Below, piece by piece: positions 1 to 5,642 of a stretch of DNA of 7,644 nt. The position numbers were made by a program, and so were the translations under genes. How positions within the stretch are numbered: position 1 is the stretch's first letter; each line of letters starts with the position of its first letter. Below the pieces are notes generated by a model. That model was not told the origin of the DNA and ran no database searches. It was given only the letters and a program-made list of their open reading frames with translations. Origin of the DNA: Bacillota bacterium (lineage in GTDB: Bacteria; Bacillota; Clostridia; Peptostreptococcales; Anaerovoracaceae); the NCBI GenBank assembly GCA_016281165.1, contig JAEEIC010000237.1, positions 1-7,644 of the forward strand. Reading direction: 5' to 3'.

Positions 1-462
1 AGGATCGGAGACTTCGATCTCATCATCTGCGGACGCATGGCCGTCGACGGCGACACCGCCCAGATAGGGCCGGAGCTCTCAAGGCAGCTGGATATAAACT
101 TCGCCTCAGACGTCTGCGAGATATTGAGCGCGGACGAAAAGAAGATCGTCTGCAGGAAGCTGATGGACGGCGGTATCGCGACGATCGAGCTTTATCTTCC
201 CGCCGTCATCACCGTGACGAAGGATATAAACATGCCCAGGATGGCCTCGATAGCGGGGGTCAGGTACAGTCTTTCCGCTCCCTTCGAGAGCCTCACGGCC
301 GACGAGCTGGGAGCCGACAAGAGCCGCTGCGGCCTCAATGGTTCCCCGACCAGGGTCCTGCGGAGCTTCGCTCCCGACAGGAGCCATGAAGCGGAAAGGC
401 TCTCAGGCAGCATCGCCGAGATGGCCGCCCGGGCCGCAAAGATCGCGAAGGAGGCGCTGTGA
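1..462 (+). CDS. etfB: Electron transfer flavoprotein beta subunit, 5'-truncated by the window edge
   Basis: This is the C-terminal 153 residues of an ETF beta subunit. The frame is open from base 1, and the ATG at 37 is internal because the codons before it (DLIICGR-like) already match the family. Visible family features are the nucleotide-binding stretch DGDTAQIGPELSRQL and the late conserved run from TVTKDINMPRMASIAG to GLNGSPTRVLRSFAPD. Family members are about 250-265 residues, so roughly the first 100-110 are missing. ETF is a cytosolic FAD-containing heterodimer that passes electrons between a dehydrogenase and a second acceptor or donor. The gene overlaps the next start by one base (TGATG), and its 3' end contains that gene's Shine-Dalgarno, so the subunits are probably translationally coupled. 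The family call is firm; the electron partner is unknown because the upstream gene is outside the window. Confidence 0.95.
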   Translation, partial: RIGDFDLIICGRMAVDGDTAQIGPELSRQLDINFASDVCEILSADEKKIVCRKLMDGGIATIELYLPAVITVTKDINMPRMASIAGVRYSLSAPFESLTADELGADKSRCGLNGSPTRVLRSFAPDRSHEAERLSGSIAEMAARAAKIAKEAL

Positions 463-1640
463 TGGCAGTCATTATCGATAAAGAGCTTTGTATAGGCTGC
501 GGGAGCTGCGCCGGCGCCTGCCCTCAGGCGGCCATAGATCTTGACGGAGAGGGCAAGGCCTTCGCGGGCGACGCCTGCATCAACTGCGGCATGTGCATCG
601 GGGCCTGCCCCGTGTCCGCCATCTCCGCGCCCGAAGAGGAGATAAAGGCAGACAAAGAGTGGAAGGGCGTCTGGGTCTTCTGCCAGCAGACCGATTCCCA
701 GCTCCTTCCCGTCTCGTACGAGCTGGTCGGCAAGGGCAGGGAGCTCGCCGACAGCTGCGGCGAGGAGCTCACCGCCGTGGTCTTCGGTTACAACGTCTGG
801 GGCCTCGACAGCCTCATCAAGGCCGGGGCCGACACCGTGCTCTACGCCGAAGACAGGGAGCTGTCGCTCGCCTTCGAGATACCCTACGCCTCGCTGATGT
901 GCAGGCTCATAAACGAAAAGAAGCCCGCCGTCGTCCTCTACGGGGCGACCCCCTTCGGCAGGACCATGGCTCCCATGGTGGCGGCGGGCCTGAGGACCGG
1001 CCTCACCGCCGACTGCACCGTGCTCGAGATGGACGAAGAGACGGGGCTCCTCAAACAGACCCGTCCCGCCTTCGGCGGCAATCTCATGGCGACCATAGTC
1101 TGCGCCGACAGAAGGCCGCAGATGGCGACCGTGAGGCCCGGGGTCTTCACCGCTCCCGCCCCCGACGAGAAGAGGCGGGGCAGGGTGGAATGGGTGCCCT
1201 GGAGCAAGGCGGCGGACAAGGGCCTTAAGCTCCTCGATTTCGCCGCGGCGAAGGAGGGCAGGAAGCTCAGCGACTTCGACGTGGTCGTGGTCGCGGGCAG
1301 GGGCATAGGCCAGAAGAAGAACCTGGCCGTCGTGAAGGAGCTTGCGGAGCTTTTAGGCGGCGATTTCGGGGTCTCGAGGCCCCTGATAGACGAGGGCTGG
1401 GCCGAGTATCCCCATCAGGTGGGCCAGACCGGCTGCTCGGTGGCGCCAAAGCTCTTGATATCGCTGGGCGTCTCCGGCGCCATCCAGCATCTGGCCGGCA
1501 TAAGCGGGGCGCAGACGATGATAGCGGTCAACACCGATCCCGAGGCGCCGATCTTTTCTGTCGCCGACTACGCCGTGGTCTGCGACTGCATGGATTTTGC
1601 CCGGGCGATGATAGAAGAGCTCAAGGGCCAAAAGGCCTGA
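462..1640 (+). CDS. etfA: Electron transfer flavoprotein alpha subunit with N-terminal 2[4Fe-4S] ferredoxin domain
   Basis: This is a 392-residue ETF alpha subunit with an N-terminal bacterial ferredoxin domain. Cysteines 10, 13, 16 and 20, and then 39, 42, 45 and 49, form two CxxCxxCxxxCP motifs. Residues about 68-260 are the alpha/beta N-domain (GATPFGRTMAPMVAAGLRTG at 161-180). Residues about 270-385 are the FAD domain, with GRGIG at 279-283, SRPLIDEGW at 305-313, QVGQTG at 319-324, SGAIQHLAG at 338-346 and NTDPEAPIF at 357-365. ETF alpha is normally about 320 residues; the extra length is the ferredoxin. Ferredoxin-fused EtfA occurs in bifurcating or confurcating complexes such as caffeyl-CoA reductase (CarE) and lactate dehydrogenase/Etf (LctC). 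I start at ATG 462 because AAGGAGG (448-454) is 7 nt upstream; GTG 459 would be too close. Residue 325, often Lys in the QTGK motif, is Cys here. Confidence 0.95.
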   Translation: MAVIIDKELCIGCGSCAGACPQAAIDLDGEGKAFAGDACINCGMCIGACPVSAISAPEEEIKADKEWKGVWVFCQQTDSQLLPVSYELVGKGRELADSCGEELTAVVFGYNVWGLDSLIKAGADTVLYAEDRELSLAFEIPYASLMCRLINEKKPAVVLYGATPFGRTMAPMVAAGLRTGLTADCTVLEMDEETGLLKQTRPAFGGNLMATIVCADRRPQMATVRPGVFTAPAPDEKRRGRVEWVPWSKAADKGLKLLDFAAAKEGRKLSDFDVVVVAGRGIGQKKNLAVVKELAELLGGDFGVSRPLIDEGWAEYPHQVGQTGCSVAPKLLISLGVSGAIQHLAGISGAQTMIAVNTDPEAPIFSVADYAVVCDCMDFARAMIEELKGQKA

Positions 1641-1654
1641 AAGTAAAGGAGCGG

Positions 1655-1673
1655 GCCGGCCGAGGAGGCCGGC
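1655..1673 (+). promoter_or_regulatory. Intercistronic GC hairpin containing a GAGGAGG decoy
   Basis: GCCGGCC (1655-1661) and GGCCGGC (1667-1673) form a perfect 7-bp stem with the loop GAGGA. It lies between the etfA stop and the Shine-Dalgarno of the next gene. There is no U-tract after it, so it is unlikely to be an intrinsic terminator. The loop plus the first stem bases read GAGGAGG, which resembles a ribosome-binding site but is too far from the TTG start (about 22 nt) to be the one used. It may stabilise the etf mRNA or reduce expression of the downstream gene; the function is inferred. Confidence 0.45.
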
Positions 1674-1689
1674 GGAAAGGACAGAAGCT

Positions 1690-2226
1690 TTGAAGAGCGG
1701 CATCAGCGAAAGGACCTGGCGGGCCATATACAGGCTCCTGGACAGAGTCTCTCCCGTCCCCTACGACTGCGGGACGCTCTGCGGAGCGGCCTGCTGCACG
1801 GCCGCGGAGCCCGGAAAGGAGCTGGGCATCTATCTGCTGCCGGGAGAAGAGCAGCTCCATCCCCGTCCCGCGGACCCCGAAGACGACTGGCTCATCTGGC
1901 GCGAGGACGATCCCGCGGAGCACAACCTGCCTTATAACTGGCCGTCTCCCGCGTATTTCGTGCGCTGCAAGACTCCTCCCCGCTGCCCCAGAGAGCTTCG
2001 GCCCTTCCAGTGCCGCAGCTTCCCCTTAAAGCCCTTCATAAACGGGGACGGCATACTGGAGCTCAGGTACAATTACGACGACCTGCCTTACCGCTGCCCC
2101 CTGGCCTTTGAGGAGATGGAGCTCTCCGAGGATTTCATCAAAGCTACCTATACCGTCTGGTACCACCTGCTGCGCGATCCGGCCGTACTGGAGCTCGTCG
2201 CCGAAGAATCCGATCTTGAATTATGA
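1690..2226 (+). CDS. Cys-rich YkgJ-like (zinc/iron-chelating domain) protein
   Basis: This is a 178-residue soluble protein with no signal peptide or membrane segment. It has eight cysteines: C27-x3-C31-x3-C35-C36 near the N-terminus, then C93, C99, C108 and C136. The order of an N-terminal Cys cluster ending in CC, a GIYLLPGEE stretch (46-54), then RPFQCRSFPL (104-113) resembles the YkgJ/UPF0153 family. That family is thought to bind a metal or Fe-S cluster through conserved cysteines, and its biochemical role is unknown. The start is TTG, supported by AAAGGA at 1676-1681, 8 nt upstream; no ATG is near the N-terminus. It follows etfA by 49 bases in the same direction, so read-through from the etf operon is plausible, and the next gene is convergent. 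The family assignment is from motif spacing only. Confidence 0.8.
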   Translation: MKSGISERTWRAIYRLLDRVSPVPYDCGTLCGAACCTAAEPGKELGIYLLPGEEQLHPRPADPEDDWLIWREDDPAEHNLPYNWPSPAYFVRCKTPPRCPRELRPFQCRSFPLKPFINGDGILELRYNYDDLPYRCPLAFEEMELSEDFIKATYTVWYHLLRDPAVLELVAEESDLEL

Positions 2227-2231
2227 GAGCG

Positions 2232-2260
2232 TAAAAAGGCCGCGGAGATCATCCGCGGCC
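2232..2260 (-). terminator. Intrinsic terminator of the minus-strand peptidase operon, possibly bidirectional
   Basis: GGCCGCGGA (2238-2246) and TCCGCGGCC (2252-2260) form a perfect 9-bp stem with a 5-nt loop. On the minus strand the stem is followed directly by TTTTTAC, a good intrinsic terminator 54 bases beyond the stop of the M28 peptidase gene. On the plus strand only the weak U-rich stretch CTGTCATTATTT follows, so it may also end the etf operon, less efficiently. Confidence 0.85.
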
Positions 2261-2288
2261 CTGTCATTATTTCAGTCCCGATCGCTGC

Positions 2289-2305
2289 CCGGGCCCCGCG
2301 CCCGG
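2289..2305. repeat. Small GC inverted repeat between convergent genes
   Basis: CCGGGC (2289-2294) and GCCCGG (2300-2305) form a 6-bp stem with a CCCGC loop, just after the stop of the minus-strand peptidase gene. There is no U-tract on either side. It could protect the mRNA 3' end or be a chance product of GC-rich DNA. Confidence 0.3.
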
Positions 2306-2314
2306 ATCCCGCGC

Positions 2315-3538
2315 TCAGTCTTTCTTGATGTTGAGATACTTGTCGAGCTCTTCCCTGATGTTCTTGGGGATCTTCCTCTCGATCGGGCACCTGAAGGACG
2401 AAGCCAGGCGGCAGGTCATGGCCGAGATGAAGGCGGAGTGCTCGAGTATCCTGGGCACGAAGACCGTGCTGCCGTCGTCGTACCGGCAGTGGATGGCGTT
2501 CTGGTTCCTGGGAGCCATGTTGCCGAAGGCGAGGGCGGGCACGCCCTTGTCTGCGAAGACGGTGCTGTCGCTGGACATCACCTGCTGGGTGACGTCGACG
2601 CTGTAGCCGACCTCATTGCAGTAGGCCTTGAGCCAGGCCGCCGCGCTGTCGGTGCCGTTGACCATGCACTTGAGCACGCCCATGGTGCTTCCTATCATGT
2701 CCACATTGACGTTGAGCATCCACTTGGGGATCTCTTCCGCGTGGTCCTTCACGAAGGCCTTGGCGCCCAGCAGGCCTCTCTCCTCGCTGCCGCAGAAGAG
2801 GGCGATGACGCCGAAGCGGTTGGGAGCGGTCTTCTTGAGATCTTCGAGGGTCTGCAGCAGGGCCAGGCAGCCGGTCAGGTTGTCCCAGACGCCGGGGGCG
2901 GTCGGTCTGGAATCGAGGTGGGCGGAGAGCACTATCCACTCGTCGGTAGTCCCGGGCAGGGTGGCTACCGCGTTGTAGGAGTCGGCCTTTCCCTCCTTCT
3001 GATCCATCTCGATGTGGATCTTCGGGCTCCCCATCTCCACCAGCTTGACGGCGTCCTTGGCGTTGACGTTGACGCCGAAGAGGCGCTCGAGGCCTTCATG
3101 CGAAAAGCGCAGCTCCTTGGTGTCGATATCCCTGTCTCTCCACTTGACGTCGCCGTCGTAGGTGATGAGGCCCACGGCTCCGGCTTTCAGTATCTTCTCG
3201 TACTCGGGCTTTCTGATCCAGCCGTCGACGAGCACGACTCTGCCTTTGGCGGCCGCCAGGTTGATCTCGTCCACGCGGGGAACGTAGAGCAGGGGAGCGT
3301 CCACGGAACCGTTCTTCCCGAACTGGTAGCCGGTGCAGGGGAAGGGCTTCCCGTCCGCGGTGAGCACCGCCCTGGTGATCTCGCTCACCGGCAGCTCGAA
3401 GGTCTCGACCTTCGCTTCTATGCCCATCTTTTTGCATTCTTCGGCCAGATATTCGGCGGTGAACTTCTCTTCCTTGCTGCAGCTCACCCTGATGTGTCCC
3501 AGATCGTTTATGATCCTGCGTACCTGTTTCTGATTCAT
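2315..3538 (-). CDS. M28-type zinc aminopeptidase/carboxypeptidase with PA-like insert, cytosolic
   Basis: This 407-residue protein has the metal-ligand series of family M28. H207 and D209 lie in SAHLDS, D219 in VWDN (bridging), E252-E253 in GSEERGLLGA (catalytic base and ligand), D280 in NVDMIG, and H350 in AIHCRYDD. Residues about 60-185 resemble a protease-associated insert (GRVVLVDGW at 99-107, ILKAGAVGLITYDGD at 116-130). M28 enzymes use two zinc ions to remove terminal residues from peptides or modified amino acids. Many are secreted, but here the N-terminus (MNQKQVRRIINDLGHIRVSC) is charged and not a signal peptide, so a cytosolic enzyme is likely. AAAGGA lies 6 nt before the ATG. It follows the M24 peptidase gene by 41 bases with no terminator between, so they are probably cotranscribed. 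Specificity is not readable; an amidase-like role is possible. Confidence 0.9.
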   Translation of the reverse strand: MNQKQVRRIINDLGHIRVSCSKEEKFTAEYLAEECKKMGIEAKVETFELPVSEITRAVLTADGKPFPCTGYQFGKNGSVDAPLLYVPRVDEINLAAAKGRVVLVDGWIRKPEYEKILKAGAVGLITYDGDVKWRDRDIDTKELRFSHEGLERLFGVNVNAKDAVKLVEMGSPKIHIEMDQKEGKADSYNAVATLPGTTDEWIVLSAHLDSRPTAPGVWDNLTGCLALLQTLEDLKKTAPNRFGVIALFCGSEERGLLGAKAFVKDHAEEIPKWMLNVNVDMIGSTMGVLKCMVNGTDSAAAWLKAYCNEVGYSVDVTQQVMSSDSTVFADKGVPALAFGNMAPRNQNAIHCRYDDGSTVFVPRILEHSAFISAMTCRLASSFRCPIERKIPKNIREELDKYLNIKKD

Positions 3539-3579
3539 TTCCTGTCCTTTCTCTTTCTTTCTGTCTTATGTCCTGAAGC

Positions 3580-4653
3580 TCATATACCCAGCACTGTCAG
3601 CTCCTTGCTGAAGTGGTTCAGAAGCTCGCAGCCGTCCTCGGTGGCGATGACGAGGTCCTCGATGCGGACCCCGGTCCGGCCGGGAAGATAGATGCCGGGC
3701 TCAATGGAGAAGCACATGTCCTTCTGTATCACGTGCTCATTGACCATGCTCACGTCGTCGCCTTCGTGGTCAGCCAGGCCGATGCCGTGGCCCAGGCGGT
3801 GAGTGAAGTTGGGACCGTAGCCAAAGGAAGCTATGTGATCTCTTGCTGCTAGGTCCACCTCCTTGAACATCCTGCCTGCCTTCGCCGCTTCTTCGCCCAG
3901 AAGATTGGCCCTGAGGGTGATCCCGTAGATCTTTCTGTCCTCTTCGGAGACCTTCTTCCAGTAGAAGGTGCGGGTCATGTCGGAGCAGTAACCGTTCCAC
4001 TTGCAGCCCATGTCTATGAGTATGCAGTCGCCTTCCCTGAGCACGGTATCGGTGGGATGGTGATGGGGGTCGGAGGCGTTCGCTCCGAAGCAGACTATGG
4101 GCATGAAGGATTCTCCCCCCGCGCCGGCGGCGCTGAAGCACTTCTTGATGAACTCGCCTACCTCAAGCTCCGTGACGCCCTCGTGGATGAAATCCCTGAC
4201 CTTCTCCATCGTCTCGTCGTTTATCCTCGAGGCGATACGCATGTTCGCCTTCTCCTCCTCGTCCTTGCGGGCCCTGACGCTGCTCACGCAGTCCTGGGCC
4301 AGCACCGGCCTGAGGCCGGGGACGGCGTCCATGAAGGGGATGAGGAAGCGGGCCGCCATGGCCGCGTCCGCGCCGAAGAGGCCGGGCTCAAGACAGGGGC
4401 AGACCACTTCGGTGAGGGGGTCGACGTCGTCGAAGACTACGGTCTTAAAGTCGACCGGGGCGAGCCTGAAGAGCTTGTTGGCGAAGAGCACGTGCTTTCC
4501 GTCTTCTCTTATGAGCAGTCCCCAGAAGCGCTCGAAGGGGTGGTTGTATATCCCGGTATAGTAAAATATGCTGTCGGGGTCGGTCACCATGAGTTGGGCG
4601 AGGCCCCGGGCCTTCATTTCCGCCTGAGTGCGTTTGATCCTGTCTGAAAACAT
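3580..4653 (-). CDS. M24B family metallopeptidase (Xaa-Pro dipeptidase/creatinase-like)
   Basis: This 357-residue protein has a creatinase-type N-domain (about 1-130) and a pita-bread catalytic domain (about 135-357). The five dinuclear metal ligands are visible: D214 in LIDMG, D225 in CSDMTRTF, H289 in HRLGHGIGL, E318 in SIEPGIY and E332 in VRIEDLV. Supporting histidines occur at 197-199 (DPHHHPTDT) and 296 (ADHEG). Such enzymes typically hydrolyse Xaa-Pro bonds in the cytosol with Mn or Co; creatinase and ectoine hydrolase share the fold, so the substrate is not certain. No signal peptide is present, and the length is normal for single-module M24B proteins. GGGAGG lies 4 nt before the ATG. 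It is first in a two-gene minus-strand operon with the M28 peptidase and is divergent from a transporter pair, which suggests shared control and processing of an imported peptide or amide. Confidence 0.93.
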   Translation of the reverse strand: MFSDRIKRTQAEMKARGLAQLMVTDPDSIFYYTGIYNHPFERFWGLLIREDGKHVLFANKLFRLAPVDFKTVVFDDVDPLTEVVCPCLEPGLFGADAAMAARFLIPFMDAVPGLRPVLAQDCVSSVRARKDEEEKANMRIASRINDETMEKVRDFIHEGVTELEVGEFIKKCFSAAGAGGESFMPIVCFGANASDPHHHPTDTVLREGDCILIDMGCKWNGYCSDMTRTFYWKKVSEEDRKIYGITLRANLLGEEAAKAGRMFKEVDLAARDHIASFGYGPNFTHRLGHGIGLADHEGDDVSMVNEHVIQKDMCFSIEPGIYLPGRTGVRIEDLVIATEDGCELLNHFSKELTVLGI

Positions 4654-4693
4654 AATACCTCCCGCTGAATTTTTGCATGATTTTTACTCATTT

Positions 4694-4702
4694 ACTATAA
4701 CA
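4694..4702 (-). promoter_or_regulatory. Candidate extended -10 promoter for the peptidase operon
   Basis: Read on the minus strand this is TGTTATAGT, an extended -10 (TGn plus TATAGT). The -35 position 17 bp upstream is TTTCAA (plus-strand 4717-4722), a poor match to consensus, as is common with extended -10 promoters. Transcription would start about 35 bases before the M24 peptidase ATG. It lies in the AT-rich gap between divergent genes. Confidence 0.5.
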
Positions 4703-4726
4703 CCGATATGCAGTTTTTGAAAAGCG

Positions 4727-4735
4727 TGTTATTAT
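4727..4735 (+). promoter_or_regulatory. Candidate extended -10 promoter for the transporter operon
   Basis: TGTTATTAT is an extended -10 (TGn plus TATTAT) about 35 bases before the DMT transporter ATG; the matching -35 is weak. An alternative further upstream is TTTGCA (4672-4677), an 18-bp spacer and TATAAC (4696-4701), which would overlap the opposing promoter. Which one is used cannot be decided by eye. Confidence 0.45.
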
Positions 4736-4754
4736 ATCTCCTGTGCCGTAAGCG

Positions 4755-4764
4755 GGAGGTGATC
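4755..4764 (+). promoter_or_regulatory. Extended Shine-Dalgarno of the DMT transporter gene
   Basis: GGAGGTGATC is complementary over ten bases to the conserved 3' tail of 16S rRNA (AAGGAGGTGATC-type pairing) and sits 5 nt before ATG 4770. This fixes the start codon and predicts strong ribosome recruitment. Confidence 0.8.
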
Positions 4765-4769
4765 AGTCC

Positions 4770-5642
4770 ATGTTCAAAAATGTGCCGGGTCCGGTGCTTA
4801 TGATAGGATCATCCGTGTGTTTCGCGACGGGAGGGATGCTGGTAAAGTCGGTGCCCTGGCCCGCGTTCGCCATCAACGGGATGAGATGCATCATCGCCGC
4901 CCTGGTCATAATGGCGTATATGAAGCTGAGCGGCACCCGCTTCCGCGTGAACCGCACGGTCGCCATTGGCGCCGTCTGCCTCTGCGCGACCACCTTCCTC
5001 TACGCGGTGGCCAACAAGCTCACCACGGCCGGGAACGTGATAGTGCTGCAGTTCACCTCGCCCATATTCGTGATGCTGTGGAGCAGGCTCTTCTTCAAGA
5101 AGCGGCCCAAAAGGCTGGATATCCTGGCCTGCGTATTCGTCTTCGCCGGAGTCATCGTCTTCTTCATAGACAGCCTCTCGGCGGGCAATATGCTGGGCAA
5201 CGCCCTCGCCATCATGTCCGGCGCGACCTTCGCCGGCGTCTATCTCATGAACGAGGGGAAGGGGGCCCACCCCCTGAGCTCGGTGCTGCTGGCGGACTTC
5301 ATGAGCTTTATCATCAGCGTCCCCTGGCTGTTCAAGACCGACTTCCCGGCCACCGGCGCCAAAGGCTGGATCAGCATCCTGATCCTCGGGCTCGTGCAGG
5401 TCGGCGTCGCCTACGTCTTCTTCACCGAAGGCATCAAAAAGACCCGTCCGGTCACGGCGAGCCTTCTTTCGGTGGTCGAGGTGGTGCTCAACCCCGTGCT
5501 CGCCGCCGTGTTCATGAACGAGACTCTCTCGCCCCTGTCGTATATCGGGGCCTTCATAATAGTGGTCTCCGTGACCGCGTACAACGTCATACTGGCCCGC
5601 CTCGGCAGCGGGACGGCCGAAGAGGAAAGGAAATCGCAATGA
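4770..5642 (+). CDS. DMT superfamily (EamA) inner-membrane transporter
   Basis: This 290-residue, highly hydrophobic protein has two EamA repeats (about 5-133 and 142-276). About ten membrane segments can be drawn, near 8-24, 33-51, 64-82, 88-108, 117-134, 142-160, 171-188, 199-216, 227-248 and 256-275. Repeat 1 has LYAVANKLTTAGNVIVLQF (77-95) and FFKKRP (108-113); repeat 2 has the matching TEGIKKTRPVTASLLSVVE (219-237) and FMNETLSP (248-255). These are the typical positions of the conserved EamA segments, and the length is typical. Family members mostly export or exchange amino acids and other small metabolites; the substrate is unknown. The start is set by an extended Shine-Dalgarno. The stop overlaps the next start (ATGA at 5639-5642), implying translational coupling to the MFS transporter. 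The gene is divergent from the two peptidase genes. Confidence 0.92.
   Translation: MFKNVPGPVLMIGSSVCFATGGMLVKSVPWPAFAINGMRCIIAALVIMAYMKLSGTRFRVNRTVAIGAVCLCATTFLYAVANKLTTAGNVIVLQFTSPIFVMLWSRLFFKKRPKRLDILACVFVFAGVIVFFIDSLSAGNMLGNALAIMSGATFAGVYLMNEGKGAHPLSSVLLADFMSFIISVPWLFKTDFPATGAKGWISILILGLVQVGVAYVFFTEGIKKTRPVTASLLSVVEVVLNPVLAAVFMNETLSPLSYIGAFIIVVSVTAYNVILARLGSGTAEEERKSQ

Larger units (their letters stand above)
4657..4760. repeat. 10-bp inverted repeat flanking the divergent promoter region
   Basis: ACCTCCCGCT (4657-4666) and AGCGGGAGGT (4751-4760) are exact inverted copies, placed just before the starts of the two divergent genes. Each contains that gene's Shine-Dalgarno (GGGAGGT), which explains seven of the ten bases; the shared AGC is extra. 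A second, inner inverted pair, ATAACAC (4697-4703) and GTGTTAT (4726-4732), contains the two extended -10 elements. Confidence 0.5.

Noticed and set aside
593..1228. 211-residue Arg/His-rich plus-strand open frame inside etfA
   Set aside because: It is an alternate-frame shadow of etfA; its composition is typical of shifted GC-rich coding sequence and it has no supporting start signal.
2108..3691. 527-residue plus-strand open frame antisense to the M28 gene
   Set aside because: It is a shadow caused by GC-rich codon bias. The minus-strand frame has all M28 metal ligands, while this one has no recognisable domain and a low-complexity Val/Gly/Glu/His composition.
4817..5638. Upstream extension of the MFS reading frame
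   Set aside because: The extension is an Arg/His-rich frame-shifted translation of the DMT gene. The true MFS start is at 5639, with a Shine-Dalgarno and a hydrophobic N-terminus directly after it.
4809..5639. 276-residue minus-strand open frame antisense to the DMT gene
   Set aside because: It has the same kind of Gly/Glu/His-rich shadow composition, and the plus strand is a clear EamA transporter.
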